64,000 nucleotides of DNA from Desulfovibrio sp. (lineage in GTDB: Bacteria; Desulfobacterota; Desulfovibrionia; Desulfovibrionales; Desulfovibrionaceae), in assembly GCA_017454855.1 (NCBI GenBank), contig JAFTCE010000150.1:1-64000 (forward strand). The letters are read 5' to 3'. A program made the translations under genes and the position numbers. Under the pieces are notes generated by a model. It was not told where the DNA came from. It saw nothing but the letters and a program-made list of their open reading frames with translations, and made no database searches. Below, one piece after another: positions 35,269-46,026 of the stretch (positions are counted from its first letter, which is position 1; every line of letters begins with the position of its first letter).

Positions 35269-35910
35269 ATGAACACGCAAACCAAAAGCAAACACATTCC
35301 GCGGGCCACCATACAACGATTGGCCACCTACGTTCAGGTACTGGAACATTTCGCCCGCGACAGCGTGGAAGTCATTTCCTCCAATCCATTGGCCGAGGCC
35401 TGCGGTGTCAATGGTTCCCAAGTCCGCAAAGACCTCGCGTATTTTGGCGAATTTGGGATCCGCGGCGTAGGCTATCGCGTACAACCGCTCATTGAGTCCA
35501 TTAAATCGTCGCTAGGGGTCAATCGCGATTGGCGCATGGCCCTCATCGGTGTAGGGAATCTCGGTAAGGCCCTGCTCAACCACAGCGAGTTTCGAAACCG
35601 CGGCTTCAAAATTGTGGCCATTTTTGACTGCGATCCCTTCAAAATCGGCGAAATCGTCCACGGTTTAGAAGTCTACTGTACCCGCGACTTAAAAGACAAA
35701 GTTCGCCTTCTCGGCATAGAAATAGGCGTTATTTCCACGCCTCCGGAACGTGCGCAGCGAGCGGCGCAGCACCTCATGGACGCAGGCATCACTTCCATCC
35801 TCAATTACGCACCGGCCCGACTTAAGACTCCTGAAAACGTCCATGTGGAGTATGTCGATTTTTTCCACTACCTTTACGCCCTGGCCTTCAACCATCAGCA
35901 GCAGCCCTGA
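35269..35910 (+). CDS. rex: Redox-sensing transcriptional repressor Rex
   Basis: 213 residues. The N-terminal winged helix (IPRATIQRLATYVQVLEHF, CGVNGSQVRKDLAYFGEFGIRGVGY) binds DNA; the Rossmann domain has ALIGVGNLGKALLNH and IVAIFDCDP, and the C-terminal swapped helix includes VDFFHYLYALAF. Rex leaves its operator when NADH rises. In Desulfovibrio it controls energy genes including those of sulfate reduction. It starts at ATG 35269 and is followed by cobS after one base, so the two are co-transcribed. Confidence 0.96.
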   Translation: MNTQTKSKHIPRATIQRLATYVQVLEHFARDSVEVISSNPLAEACGVNGSQVRKDLAYFGEFGIRGVGYRVQPLIESIKSSLGVNRDWRMALIGVGNLGKALLNHSEFRNRGFKIVAIFDCDPFKIGEIVHGLEVYCTRDLKDKVRLLGIEIGVISTPPERAQRAAQHLMDAGITSILNYAPARLKTPENVHVEYVDFFHYLYALAFNHQQQP

Positions 35911-35911
35911 A

Positions 35912-36697
35912 ATGCCTTTGCCCTTGAACACATGGGCAGGCTTTTTCCATGATGCCCTGGCCTTCCTCACGCGCCTCGTGCCCCCACGGTCAGGACAGAC
36001 AGCCTATGATCCGAACATAAGCCTTTTTTTTGCACCGGTTGGCTTCTGCCTGGGCGCTCTCTTGGCCCTAACGGCCTGGGGAGCGCAAAATTTGGCCATG
36101 CTGGTCACAAACACGTCCTGGCTGTCAGCCATGCTGGCTGCCTGGTTGTGGCTGTCACTCGACGCATGGATCACTCGCGGTCTGCACTGGGACGGTTTGG
36201 CAGATTTGGCAGACGCCACGGGAAGCCTGGCACATGGGGACAGATTCCGTCAAATACTCAAGGACAGCCGCCTGGGTGCCTTTGGGGCCATCCAGCTTCT
36301 TCTGGTCTTCTGTGGCCATTGGCTGGGCGTCGCAGGGCATCTGGTTCAGGGGCACATCCTCCTCCTGCTGCTGGCGTCAACCTGGGCGCGAACTTCTGCC
36401 CTTTGGCTGGCAGGGTGTACGCCAATGCATACTACAGCCGACCTGGGCAACATCATGTCCTTGGCAGCCAGACCCTACGTCCGGGGCGCACACATTCTGC
36501 TGGGCGCGCTCCTGCTTTTCCTGCCAGTTCTGGCTGAAAGCTGCTCGATGCCGCAAATGCTCTTTACCGGCCTTGTGCAATGCGCTCTGCTTTTACGTCT
36601 GTCATACTTGGCCCGTCGAGAAGGCGGACTGTCCGGAGATTTTTTCGGAGCTTGCATCCAATGGAGTCAACTTTGCTTTCTCCTCTGCACCTTGTAA
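35912..36697 (+). CDS. cobS: Adenosylcobinamide-GDP ribazoletransferase
   Basis: 261 residues from ATG 35912, one base after the rex stop. Family motifs are FLTRLVPP near the start, TRGLHWDGLADLADATGS (Mg2+ binding) and RQILKDSRLGAFGAI near residue 110, with several membrane helices after. It joins alpha-ribazole to adenosylcobinamide-GDP in the last part of cobalamin synthesis. The link with cbiA 700 bp away on the other strand suggests a scattered corrinoid gene set. No cobalamin riboswitch was seen. Confidence 0.92.
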   Translation: MPLPLNTWAGFFHDALAFLTRLVPPRSGQTAYDPNISLFFAPVGFCLGALLALTAWGAQNLAMLVTNTSWLSAMLAAWLWLSLDAWITRGLHWDGLADLADATGSLAHGDRFRQILKDSRLGAFGAIQLLLVFCGHWLGVAGHLVQGHILLLLLASTWARTSALWLAGCTPMHTTADLGNIMSLAARPYVRGAHILLGALLLFLPVLAESCSMPQMLFTGLVQCALLLRLSYLARREGGLSGDFFGACIQWSQLCFLLCTL

Positions 36698-36826
36698 GCC
36701 GGACAATAAACGCGTACTGTCTGCGTAGACCTCAGTGTTTTTTTACACTGACCGAGACAAGAGCGCACTGACTGGCACAAGAGCCAGTTGGGCTTAAACT
36801 CTCCCCCCATAGACGAGGAGCGTATT

Positions 36827-37405
36827 ATGGATTTCAGACAACTCGTTGCTTCTGCCCGAACCTGTCGGCGCTTCCATGAAGACCAACCCCTGAGCGTCAA
36901 CGATCTGGAATGGCTCGTGGATTGCGCACGTCTGACCCCTTCGGCCCGCAATGCGCAGGCGCTGCGCTTTGTCCTCGTAGGTCCTGGACAGACATGCCAG
37001 GATCTCTTTGCCGCAACGCGTTGGGCTGCCGCCCTGAAAGACTGGGGCGGCCCCTTCCCTGGCGAACGCCCCACGGGTTTTATCGCCATTCTTGCGCCAC
37101 AGGAAGGTGGCGAGGTACTTGCGTACGATACGGGCATTGCTGCCCAGACAATCCAGCTCGCCGCTACAAGCCGTGGCTGGGGGTGCTGCATCATTCTTTC
37201 CTTTGACCGCCAAAAGGCGTCGGCCTTACTGCACGTACCCCAGGATATGAAACTGTCCTTGGTGCTAGGTTTGGGCCTGGCCAAAGAGGAACGTCTGGTG
37301 ACCGACCTGCCGTCCGATGGCAGCACAACCTATTGGCGTGATGCCCAGGGCAGGCATTATGTGCCCAAACGCGCCCTGGCCGACCTGATAGTAGGCCGTT
37401 ACTGA
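36827..37405 (+). CDS. Nitroreductase-family protein
   Basis: 192 residues from ATG 36827, chosen for GAGGAG eight bases upstream. It begins MDFRQLVASARTCRRFHEDQPL, the FMN-phosphate binding start of the family, with RLTPSARNAQALRFVLV and YDTGIAAQTIQLAATSRGWGCCII following. Such enzymes reduce nitro groups, quinones or other small acceptors with NAD(P)H and FMN; the real substrate is unknown. It converges on cbiA with a 7-bp overlap of the 3' ends. Confidence 0.9.
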   Translation: MDFRQLVASARTCRRFHEDQPLSVNDLEWLVDCARLTPSARNAQALRFVLVGPGQTCQDLFAATRWAAALKDWGGPFPGERPTGFIAILAPQEGGEVLAYDTGIAAQTIQLAATSRGWGCCIILSFDRQKASALLHVPQDMKLSLVLGLGLAKEERLVTDLPSDGSTTYWRDAQGRHYVPKRALADLIVGRY

Positions 37406-38880
37406 GCAGTGCCTTCACGGCTGGCTGCGGCAAAATGCCGTGCGACAGACGTGAAATTGCTTGCCCAACAGGGCGTTGTCGGCGCAAAAACATGGCTGTA
37501 CGCAGCCCATACGTTGCGGTACAGGAGGGCGTCAACCAAGCCTGCGTCACCCTTGGGTGCCTTGCCCATGCCCTGGCCTTTATGCATGCGCAGGCCAAAG
37601 GTCATGTCATCCCTGTGCCAGCGGCAACGCGAGTAATGAAACTCATGGCCAACGATCTCCATGCCCGTGGGGAAATAGGGGTTCTGCGCACTCACCGTGG
37701 CGCGCACATATCCCAGGCCCTGCGGGCGATCACAAAATTGCGCTGTCACAGGAAAGACATTGCCCATGGGCCAGAATCTCCCCTCGCGTTCAATGCCTGC
37801 CGCCAGCAGCATAAAGCCCCCACACTCGGCGTAGATGGGCATACCCGCTGCTGCCCAGTGCCCAAGGTTGGCTATGTGCGGCGACGCACTCAAGGCCCGT
37901 ACGCAGTCTTCGGGAAAGCCACCTCCAAGATACAGACCGTGCAAAGGATTCTGCGCCCCTATGCCATGCCCTGGCCAGCGCACGTCATCCACTAAGGAAA
38001 GCTGTACAAGTTCTGCGCCAGCGCGTTCCAAGGCTTCCAGATTTTGCTCATAATAAAACCACAGGGCCTTGTCGCGCACATAGCCGATGCGTGGGCGGGA
38101 AGAGGCAAGACCCGCGTCCAGGGCAGGCCAAAAGGCTGCGGCACAGGCCAAGGGTGGTGCCGCCTGTGCCGCTGCTACCACGGCTGCCACATCCACATGG
38201 GTCGCCACGAGATCGCCCAGGGCGTCCAACCTGGACTGCGCCGATCTTCCCAGTTCCGCACCCTGTGAGGCAATGCCCATATGACGTTCGGGCAGCGGGT
38301 TACGTTTGAGACGTGGCAGCGCCCCCAGGACGACACTATCCGTATAGGCTTCCAGCGCCCTGCGCACAATGGTTTCGTGCCGGGCGGAACCAACTTGATT
38401 GAGAACCACACCGACAAAGTGCAGCCCAGGCTCAAACGTCAAGACCCCGCGCAACACGGCTGCTGCGGTACGGGTCATCTTGGTACAATCCAGACAGAGC
38501 AGTAGGGGACATTGCAGGATGCGCGCCAACTCGGCCGTTGAACAGGATCCACTGGCATCCAGGCCGTCAAACAAGCCGCGATTGCCTTCCACCAGCGCCA
38601 AGGCAGGAGCCTGAAGCCGACCCGCCACATGGGCAAACAGAGATTGCAGGCGTTCGGGGGGCAACATGAAGGGATCAAGATTACTGGCCGGACGTCCGGC
38701 TGCCAGGGAAAGCCAGGCAGTGTCAATATAATCCGGCCCTTTCTTGAAGGGCTGCACGGCCAGACCTTTGGTGGAAAGCGCCCGGGCCAGTCCCAGGCTC
38801 AACAGGGTTTTGCCCCCGCCGCCGGAGAGGGCCGAAATGCACAAACGCGGGATGTGCAGCCCTGGTGATTTGGCTGTCAT
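37399..38880 (-). CDS. cbiA: Cobyrinic acid a,c-diamide synthase
   Basis: 493 residues. The N-terminal P-loop domain has CISALSGGGGKTLLSLGLA, KKGPDYIDTAWLSLAAG and VEGNRGLFDGLD. The C-terminal glutamine amidotransferase domain has LYLGGGFPEDCV and the nucleophile in YAECGGFMLL, then GHEFHYS with the catalytic His. It amidates side chains a and c of cobyrinate with glutamine and ATP in corrin synthesis (CbiA in the anaerobic pathway). It lies 12 bp after the AICAR transformylase gene, so the two are probably co-transcribed although their pathways differ. Confidence 0.95.
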   Translation of the reverse strand: MTAKSPGLHIPRLCISALSGGGGKTLLSLGLARALSTKGLAVQPFKKGPDYIDTAWLSLAAGRPASNLDPFMLPPERLQSLFAHVAGRLQAPALALVEGNRGLFDGLDASGSCSTAELARILQCPLLLCLDCTKMTRTAAAVLRGVLTFEPGLHFVGVVLNQVGSARHETIVRRALEAYTDSVVLGALPRLKRNPLPERHMGIASQGAELGRSAQSRLDALGDLVATHVDVAAVVAAAQAAPPLACAAAFWPALDAGLASSRPRIGYVRDKALWFYYEQNLEALERAGAELVQLSLVDDVRWPGHGIGAQNPLHGLYLGGGFPEDCVRALSASPHIANLGHWAAAGMPIYAECGGFMLLAAGIEREGRFWPMGNVFPVTAQFCDRPQGLGYVRATVSAQNPYFPTGMEIVGHEFHYSRCRWHRDDMTFGLRMHKGQGMGKAPKGDAGLVDALLYRNVWAAYSHVFAPTTPCWASNFTSVARHFAAASREGTAQ

Positions 38881-38892
38881 GACTACATCGGT

Positions 38893-40170
38893 TCAGTGCC
38901 GGAAGGAACGCTGTCCCGTAAAAACCATAGCCACCTGCGGCCTGGACTCATTACAGGCCATAATAACTTCGGCGTCACGCAGAGAGCCGCCTGGCTGGGC
39001 GATGGCCACGACACCTTGGGCAACGGCCACATCCACGCCATCGCGGAAGGGGAAAAAGCCGTCCGATACGAGCCGTGAGCCGACAAGCCCCCCGTGCGCT
39101 TCCTGGGTGCGGGCCATGATGTCCTCCAGCTTGGCGGCACTTCCTTTGTCCTGTGCTGCCTTTTGCTTGAGTTCATACAAAGAAAGCCCCTGTTCGCGAA
39201 AGGCCAGGGTATCGGCGTACTTGGTATATGCCTTGTGGATGGCCAGTTCCACGCAGCCTACGCGATCCTGCTCGCCGGTGCCTATGGCCAGGGTGGCGCC
39301 ATTGCGGGCAAAAATCACGGAATTGGAGGTCACTCCCGTTTCCACTGCCCAGGCAAAACGCAAATCTTCCAGCTCTTGACGGTCGGGCTGGCGCGCAGAG
39401 ACGGCAAGCCCATCGCCGCGACAGGCCGTGGCCGGTAGGAAATCTTTTTCCGTGGTAATGCGGTTGACAAAAGATTTTTGCACAATCAGACCGCCATCTG
39501 CCAGGCACTTGATGTCCAGAAAGGCCGAAGATGTCAATTCTTCCAGTCGCCCCAGCCCGGGCAACTCCATAATGCGTAAATTCTTGCGGCCTTTGAGGAT
39601 TTCAACCGCGCCGGACTCAAAATCCGGGGCTGCCACCACTTCAAAATAATTGGCGGCCAAGAGTTCAGCCGCCTGACGGCTGAGCGTGCAGTTCACGACC
39701 ACAGCCCCGCCAAAGGCAGCAATGCGGTCGCACCAGAATGCCTTGTCCACGGCGTCGGCGATGCCATCCTTGCTCCAGGCCACGCCACAGGGATTATTAT
39801 GCTTCAGTATGGCTGCCGCTGGACGTTCAGTCAAATATTGCAAAATGTTAGCGCCATTGTCAACGTCGGTCAGATTGATCTTGCCCGGATGCTTGCCCGC
39901 CTGAAGCATGTGCCTTTCGCTGAGTTCGGAGACAATACCCTTGCCTGGCCCGCGCCAGCGCAAGCCACCACAGGTAAGTGTGCCCTCGCGCAGGGCATAG
40001 AGCGCTGCTGGTTGGTCAGGATTTTCTCCATAGCGCAGGCCCTTTTCTTCACCACCCAAATTCCAGGTGCGTTTGTGAAAAACGAGCTTTTCTTCGCCCA
40101 AAAGAATCGTCAAGGTTTCGGGAAACGCGTCCTTATGAATGGTGGAATACATGGCCTTAATGTCCGACAT
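38893..40170 (-). CDS. purH: AICAR transformylase (PurH transformylase domain only)
   Basis: 425 residues from ATG 40170. Motifs are LRYGENPDQPAALY, AAAILKHNNPCGVAW, CRGDGLAVSARQPDRQ and DGFFPFRDGVDVAVAQGV, the catalytic and folate-binding parts of AICAR formyltransferase. The N-terminal IMP cyclohydrolase (MGS-like) domain of bifunctional PurH is absent, so the cyclohydrolase step must be made by another protein. It adds the formyl group in step 9 of purine synthesis. purA is 700 bp away on the other strand. Confidence 0.92.
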   Translation of the reverse strand: MSDIKAMYSTIHKDAFPETLTILLGEEKLVFHKRTWNLGGEEKGLRYGENPDQPAALYALREGTLTCGGLRWRGPGKGIVSELSERHMLQAGKHPGKINLTDVDNGANILQYLTERPAAAILKHNNPCGVAWSKDGIADAVDKAFWCDRIAAFGGAVVVNCTLSRQAAELLAANYFEVVAAPDFESGAVEILKGRKNLRIMELPGLGRLEELTSSAFLDIKCLADGGLIVQKSFVNRITTEKDFLPATACRGDGLAVSARQPDRQELEDLRFAWAVETGVTSNSVIFARNGATLAIGTGEQDRVGCVELAIHKAYTKYADTLAFREQGLSLYELKQKAAQDKGSAAKLEDIMARTQEAHGGLVGSRLVSDGFFPFRDGVDVAVAQGVVAIAQPGGSLRDAEVIMACNESRPQVAMVFTGQRSFRH

Positions 40171-40264
40171 GCGTGCCTCCAGATGCTGCTGAACGGAAGA
40201 CAGTCTTTTAGCACAAAAGCCTGCGGACAACCAGTCCCCTCCTGCCACCCGCCAAAGCAAATCA

Positions 40265-40293
40265 TTGACGAAATCGGCGCAGCGCACTATGTT
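40265..40293 (+). promoter_or_regulatory. Promoter upstream of the small protein at 40316
   Basis: TTGACG at 40265-40270 and TATGTT at 40288-40293 with a 17-bp spacer, 22 bp before the start codon. It lies in the divergent region with the AICAR transformylase gene. Confidence 0.6.
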
Positions 40294-40315
40294 CACAACA
40301 TACGCTGGAGGACAT

Positions 40316-40693
40316 ATGGAAAAAATGCTGCTTCGCCTTGCGCGGCAATTGGACGGCATTGACGAGGCATCGCTGATGGCCTTATGGAGCAAGTACGCGA
40401 CAACCGTCAGTCGCTTTGAGCCCACCAAGGCGTGGGAAGAGGCCGCGCTCGTCTTCTCTCTCATACAAGCCAAGCACTGGAAAAATCAATTGTTCAACTA
40501 TCAGTGGGCCAGGCAGACAAAAACCGAGGACACGCCCTCGGGCCTGCCCGCGCCGTTTTTCTTGCTGGATTCTCCCCAACCATCGGCTGCGCCCAAGCAA
40601 CGCCATTGCCGTGTGCTGGCCTTCACCAAACCAGCAGACGAGACTGCAAGAGCCAAGCCGACCACGGAAGAAGAACCTGAGACAACACCCTAA
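40316..40693 (+). CDS. Small conserved-type cytoplasmic protein, unknown function
   Basis: 125 residues from ATG 40316, with GGAGG seven bases upstream. The N-terminal half is helical and rich in charged residues (MEKMLLRLARQLDGIDEASL, WEEAALVFSLIQAKHWKNQLFNYQW); the C-terminal third is Pro/Glu/Thr-rich and probably disordered. No membrane segment or catalytic motif is visible and I do not recognise the family. Its own promoter and ribosome site support it as a real gene. It precedes purA. Confidence 0.7.
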   Translation: MEKMLLRLARQLDGIDEASLMALWSKYATTVSRFEPTKAWEEAALVFSLIQAKHWKNQLFNYQWARQTKTEDTPSGLPAPFFLLDSPQPSAAPKQRHCRVLAFTKPADETARAKPTTEEEPETTP

Positions 40694-40698
40694 GGTAT

Positions 40699-40725
40699 TT
40701 GACGTATTGTTTGAAACAGTATACT
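40699..40725 (+). promoter_or_regulatory. Possible purA promoter
   Basis: TTGACG (40699-40704) and TATACT (40720-40725) are separated by only 15 bp, about 120 bp before purA. The -10 box is perfect but the spacer is short. Confidence 0.4.
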
Positions 40726-40823
40726 TTACTTGAGCAATGTGCCGTCAAAAATTCACGCCATGACGGGTCTTGAGTATCCCGAGGAGAGGCGCATTGCGAC
40801 TGAACCACCTTCCGCTCATCTAG

Positions 40824-42122
<1,299 letters not shown>

Positions 42123-42129
42123 CGTCGGC

Positions 42130-43056
42130 ATGGACGCGCTTCTCCCGGCCATAGCTGGCTCAAGGCAGGCTACAGCGCTGGAAACCCTGGATCGCCTGGG
42201 TTCCAACCCACCTCAGGTTCTGCTGCTCGAAGGGGGCACAGAAGCCGAACGCATGGATGCGGCACGCTATTGGGCCTGCCGCCTCAACTGTCCGCAGGCT
42301 GCCCCCTCACCCTGCCTACATTGCCCTGTCTGCCGCCAAATTGCCTGCGGCGAATATTTGGACTGGGCGGCCTATGACGGTCGCATCAGCAATAGGGAGG
42401 ACGAGGATAATCCCGGTTCTGTGCGTGCCTTCAACATGGCCAATGTGCGTGAACTCAAGGCCCGCCTGCGCGACGCCCTCCACGGTGATGGACGGCGCGT
42501 CGTCCTCCTCATGGGCTTGGGTCTTGCCCGCGAGGAAGCCGCCAATGCCCTGCTCAAAGCCCTTGAGGAACCGTCGCCCACAACGGTCTTTGTCCTCCTC
42601 GCTCCGCAACGTGAACAGCTCCTGCCCACCCTTATTTCACGTTCCTTCTGCTTGACCCTGCCTTGGCCAGACAGCCGCAGGGAAGATGTAGGCATCCGAG
42701 AATGGGAGGACATGCTGGCGAAATTTGTCCTCGACGGCACAGGCTTTTTGGACAAAACTGCGCTCAAGGGAAGCGTAGATCAGGATGTGGCCTCACGGCT
42801 TCTGCTCTCGTGTTCGCGGACGCTGTGCAGGCTGATCGCTGGCCAGAACGTCAACGCCTTGGATGCGGCGCTGAATCCTCTTGACGCTATGGGCAAGCTC
42901 AATGCCAGCCGTTGGCTCGAAGAAGCCCATGAGGCATTGCTCTATGGCGTCACGCCGGCCAGGGTACTCCAGGCATTTGCCATGCGCCTTTTTGTCCTGC
43001 GGCGGCAGTCGCCCACGGCACAGCGGTCAGCAAAAATCACTGCGCCTCGGCCTTGA
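42130..43056 (+). CDS. holB: DNA polymerase III delta' subunit (clamp loader)
   Basis: About 308 residues. The zinc-binding motif is present ([17 protein letters not shown], with an earlier Cys in CRLNCPQ). The ATPase fold shows [20 protein letters not shown] in place of a canonical P-loop, and the sensor region [23 protein letters not shown] with the delta'-type ending LPTLISRSF. This lack of a functional Walker A is normal for delta'. ATG 42130 is used; a TTG at 42112 would overlap purA. Its 3' end overlaps that of prfA by 20 bp. Confidence 0.85.
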   Translation: MDALLPAIAGSRQATALETLDRLGSNPPQVLLLEGGTEAERMDAARYWACRLNCPQAAPSPCLHCPVCRQIACGEYLDWAAYDGRISNREDEDNPGSVRAFNMANVRELKARLRDALHGDGRRVVLLMGLGLAREEAANALLKALEEPSPTTVFVLLAPQREQLLPTLISRSFCLTLPWPDSRREDVGIREWEDMLAKFVLDGTGFLDKTALKGSVDQDVASRLLLSCSRTLCRLIAGQNVNALDAALNPLDAMGKLNASRWLEEAHEALLYGVTPARVLQAFAMRLFVLRRQSPTAQRSAKITAPRP

Positions 43057-44104
43057 GGGCCTCTGCTTGTGCCGCCGTGCCCAGAGCTTCCACGAGCGGA
43101 TCCAATTCTCCCTCCATGATGCGATCCAGGGAATACAGGGTCAGATTGATACGGTGATCCGTGCAGCGGCCCTGGGGAAAATTGTAGGTGCGAATGCGCT
43201 CCGAACGGTCGCCCGAACCCACTTGTGCCTTACGATCCGCAGACTGTTCGGAATTCTGCCTGGCCCTCTCGGCGGCGAGAATGCGCGAAGCCAAAACCTT
43301 CATTGCCCGCGCTTTGTTCTTATGCTGCGATCGTTCATCCTGGCAAGTGACTACGGTATTGGTGGGCAAATGCGTTATGCGTACGGCGGATTCCGTCTTG
43401 TTGACATGCTGTCCGCCAGCGCCAGATGCGCGAAAGATATCAATGCGCAGGTCTTCCGGACGTATTTCCACATCCACTTCATCGGCCTCGGGCATCACAG
43501 CCACCGTAGCCGCCGAGGTATGGATGCGCCCCTGAGCTTCTGTCACCGGAACACGCTGCACACGGTGCGTACCGGCCTCAAATTTCAGGCGGCTGTAAAC
43601 TTTGACACCGCTGATGAGACAGATGATTTCCTTAAAGCCACCGGTTTCTGAGGGCGATGAACTCATTATTTCGGTTTTCCAGCCCTTGAGTTCGGCATAA
43701 CGCGTGTACATGCGGAAAAGGTCAGCGGCAAAGAGGGCTGCTTCTTCTCCACCCGTGCCGGCCCGGATTTCCAATAAGGTATTTTTTTCATCCATGGGAT
43801 CTGTCGGCAGGAGCATGACCTTGAGTTCGTGTTCCACCGCAGGCAGTTCCTCCTCAATGCGCCGTATCTCGTCTTGGGCGAGTTCGCGCATTTCCGGATC
43901 ATCGTCGTGGAGAAGGAGGCGGTTTTCCTCCAGCTCCTTGCCAAGACGCGTATGCCGCCTGTAGAGTTCAACGACAGACTGCAAATCCGCATGGGCCTTG
44001 GTGAGCTTGCGATACCGCTCCTGATCTTCAAAGACATCTGGAGCGGCCAGAGACTGCTCCAACTCCAGATATTTTTTTTCAAGACCTTCCAACTTGGCAA
44101 ACAT
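43037..44104 (-). CDS. prfA: Peptide chain release factor 1
   Basis: 355 residues from ATG 44104, with GAAAG upstream. The stop-codon recognition tripeptide is PVT in [15 protein letters not shown] (RF1 type, reads UAA and UAG), and the peptidyl hydrolysis motif is [12 protein letters not shown]. The N-terminal coiled domain begins [16 protein letters not shown]. The usual neighbour prmC, which methylates the GGQ glutamine, is not downstream here; holB converges instead. Upstream are the DUF1385 gene and rpmE, a common order. Confidence 0.97.
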   Translation of the reverse strand: MFAKLEGLEKKYLELEQSLAAPDVFEDQERYRKLTKAHADLQSVVELYRRHTRLGKELEENRLLLHDDDPEMRELAQDEIRRIEEELPAVEHELKVMLLPTDPMDEKNTLLEIRAGTGGEEAALFAADLFRMYTRYAELKGWKTEIMSSSPSETGGFKEIICLISGVKVYSRLKFEAGTHRVQRVPVTEAQGRIHTSAATVAVMPEADEVDVEIRPEDLRIDIFRASGAGGQHVNKTESAVRITHLPTNTVVTCQDERSQHKNKARAMKVLASRILAAERARQNSEQSADRKAQVGSGDRSERIRTYNFPQGRCTDHRINLTLYSLDRIMEGELDPLVEALGTAAQAEALKAEAQ

Positions 44105-44175
44105 ACTTTCTCCCGACGAAGCATGGCAGCTCGTCACGCTGGCAACGCCCTTTTTTGCTTATAAGGCAAAGAACG

Positions 44176-45162
44176 CTAACCGAGGGTATAGGGCGCAGTA
44201 CGCACCGCCAGGCCATCTTCTGTGCCCAGGGCTTCGCGCAGGGCAACCAAGGCCACGTCCAGCTGACTGTCATCCGGTTCAGAAGTAGACAGTCTTTGCA
44301 AAGCCAGTCCAGGTGCACGCAACAAGGTAGCCCAAAGGCTCTGAGGAAGGCGCGCCGCGTAGCGAATGAGTTCATAGGCGAGCGCACTGATGGGAACAAT
44401 GAGCAGCAGCTTGAACATGACCGTAAGCGCATGCCTTGGCACCAAGGTCTGCGGACAGTATGCCTGCAAGAGCAAGGGCACCAAGAGTGCGTGCAAGGCA
44501 ATGGAAATGGCAATCACAAAGAGCAAAAACGTCGTGCCGCAACGCGGGTGCAAGCGGCTGCATTCGCGCGCACGGTACAGATCCACGTTGCCACCCTGCT
44601 CAAAGGCATGAATCACTTTGTGTTCCGCACCGTGATATTGAAACACACGTCGAATATCCGGCACACAGGCAATGGCCTTGATGTAGCCCACAAAGATGCC
44701 TGTCTTGAAAAGGCCATCCCAGACGTGAAAGGAAAGCCCATCCACATCCCCCCCCAGGCCAAGAACCGTCATGCCCATGGAAAGCAGATGCGGCAAGAGG
44801 ATAAACAATGCAATGGCCATGCACAAGGACAGAAACAAAGTTCCGGCTAGCTGTCGTGCAGATATTTCCTCTTCTTCTCCCTGGGCAACGATTTCTACCG
44901 ACTTGTTTAATGCCTTGATGCCGTTGATCAGAGTTTCCAGAAGTACGGGAAAACCTCGGACAAAGGGCTTTTGGAGCCAGGGGCGCAGCGTCAGGGAAAA
45001 CCAAGGGAAGCGCCGTGCGCAAATGCTGCCGTCGCCACAACGTACGGCTAGACTGTAGACATCACCATTACGCATCATGACGCCTTCCATGACAGCCTGT
45101 CCACCGACTATAGGTGCAGTAGTCGCTAGAGCATGCGTTATGCTGGACAAGATGGAAGGCAT
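44176..45162 (-). CDS. DUF1385 membrane protein
   Basis: 328 residues from ATG 45162. The family signature is PIVGGQAVMEGVMMRNG near the start, and YHGAEHKVIHAFEQG with HPRCGTTFLLFVIAIS in the middle. Four or so membrane helices follow, with the C-terminus probably cytoplasmic. The conserved His, Glu and Cys suggest a metal site, but the function is unknown. The order rpmE - DUF1385 - prfA is common in bacteria and hints at a link with translation or the envelope. Confidence 0.88.
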   Translation of the reverse strand: MPSILSSITHALATTAPIVGGQAVMEGVMMRNGDVYSLAVRCGDGSICARRFPWFSLTLRPWLQKPFVRGFPVLLETLINGIKALNKSVEIVAQGEEEEISARQLAGTLFLSLCMAIALFILLPHLLSMGMTVLGLGGDVDGLSFHVWDGLFKTGIFVGYIKAIACVPDIRRVFQYHGAEHKVIHAFEQGGNVDLYRARECSRLHPRCGTTFLLFVIAISIALHALLVPLLLQAYCPQTLVPRHALTVMFKLLLIVPISALAYELIRYAARLPQSLWATLLRAPGLALQRLSTSEPDDSQLDVALVALREALGTEDGLAVRTAPYTLG

Positions 45163-45223
45163 TGCTGTCTGGGGACTGCCAGAAGTGTCGACACCCTTTA
45201 GAGGCACACGCAGCACAGAGCGG

Positions 45224-45436
45224 CTATTTCTGTTCAAACTTGGCGTACTTTTTGCGGAAGCGATCAATGCGTCCGGCAGTGTCCAGAAAACGCTGCTTGC
45301 CAGTGAAGAAGGGGTGGCAGGAAGAACAGACTTCCACATGAATCTGCTCGCCCTTGGTCGAAAGCACATGCTCTTCATGGCCGCAGGCGCAGGTAATTGT
45401 GGCATTGTAGACTTTGGGATGGATGTTTTTTTTCAT
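45224..45436 (-). CDS. rpmE: Ribosomal protein L31
   Basis: 70 residues from ATG 45436, with AAGGAATT upstream. [19 protein letters not shown] is the family start; the zinc-binding cysteines are in CACG and CSSC (residues ~16-40), so this is the Zn-containing (C+) form. It ends [15 protein letters not shown]. It bridges the 50S and 30S subunits. A C-minus form, if present, would be elsewhere and Zur-regulated. Confidence 0.96.
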   Translation of the reverse strand: MKKNIHPKVYNATITCACGHEEHVLSTKGEQIHVEVCSSCHPFFTGKQRFLDTAGRIDRFRKKYAKFEQK

Positions 45437-45640
45437 CAGAAATTCCTTACGAGTATTTGCGTCATGGGTCACGCTTGACCGTCGGTTTGCTCATGTTCTT
45501 GCAAGAAATTGTGGGGCAACGCTCCTTCTTGCAGCGTGACGTGAAAAACTCTTTTAGTCCTGTTTCCTCTTTTTTGCAAGAGGGCAATGACATTCTGTCA
45601 TTCTGCTTGCGCCAGCCCTTCCACCAGGGCTTTGCAAGCC

Positions 45641-45669
45641 TTGACGCAGCAGCGCTTTCTGTATATTTT
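45641..45669 (+). promoter_or_regulatory. Possible promoter of the CopZ-like gene
   Basis: TTGACG (45641-45646) and TATTTT (45664-45669) with a 17-bp spacer, about 50 bp before the start codon. The remaining spacer from rpmE has no gene I can support. Confidence 0.45.
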
Positions 45670-45721
45670 TTAGAAAATGATTGGCAAATCCTTTTCATCA
45701 ACGGGTTCAAAGGTGGGTCAG

Positions 45722-45931
45722 ATGCAAAAAAAACTTGGTATTGAGGGTATGATGTGCGGCCATTGCGCCGCTGCGGTGGAAAAAGCCTTGCGCGGCATTA
45801 CAGGCGTGACAAGTGTCCAGGTCAATCTGGAGGCCAAGCAGGCCACAGTGGAATGCGCTGAAGATGTCAGCGCAGAAGATTTGCGCAAGGCGGTTGTTAC
45901 AGCCGGCTATAGCGTCGTCTCTTGCTCCTAA
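45722..45931 (+). CDS. CopZ-like heavy-metal-associated (HMA) chaperone
   Basis: 69 residues from ATG 45722. The single HMA domain begins KKLGIEGMMCGHCAAAVEKAL, with the metal-binding M-x-C-x-x-C motif (MMCGHC). TSVQVNLEAKQATVECAEDV and LRKAVVTAGYSVV complete the fold. It probably carries Cu(I) to a P-type ATPase encoded elsewhere. It stands alone between rpmE and the qmo operon. Confidence 0.9.
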   Translation: MQKKLGIEGMMCGHCAAAVEKALRGITGVTSVQVNLEAKQATVECAEDVSAEDLRKAVVTAGYSVVSCS

Positions 45932-45935
45932 AGGG

Positions 45936-45966
45936 AAAAAAAAGGCGCTGTCTCAGAGACAGCGCC
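45936..45966 (-). terminator. Terminator of the qmo operon
   Basis: On the minus strand, a perfect hairpin (GGCGCTGTCTC/GAGACAGCGCC) is followed by eight T. It ends transcription about 60 bp after the last gene of the qmo group. For the rightward CopZ-like gene the hairpin lacks a T tract. Confidence 0.9.
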
Positions 45967-46026
45967 GCTATTGTTGCAACCCAGCGGATCAGAGATACAA
46001 TCCGCAATGGTCAAATCCGAAGAAAA

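Noticed and set aside
45462..45710. 82-residue Lys/Cys-rich minus-strand frame upstream of rpmE
   Set aside because: No ribosome site, no recognisable pattern, and it covers the promoter region of the CopZ-like gene.
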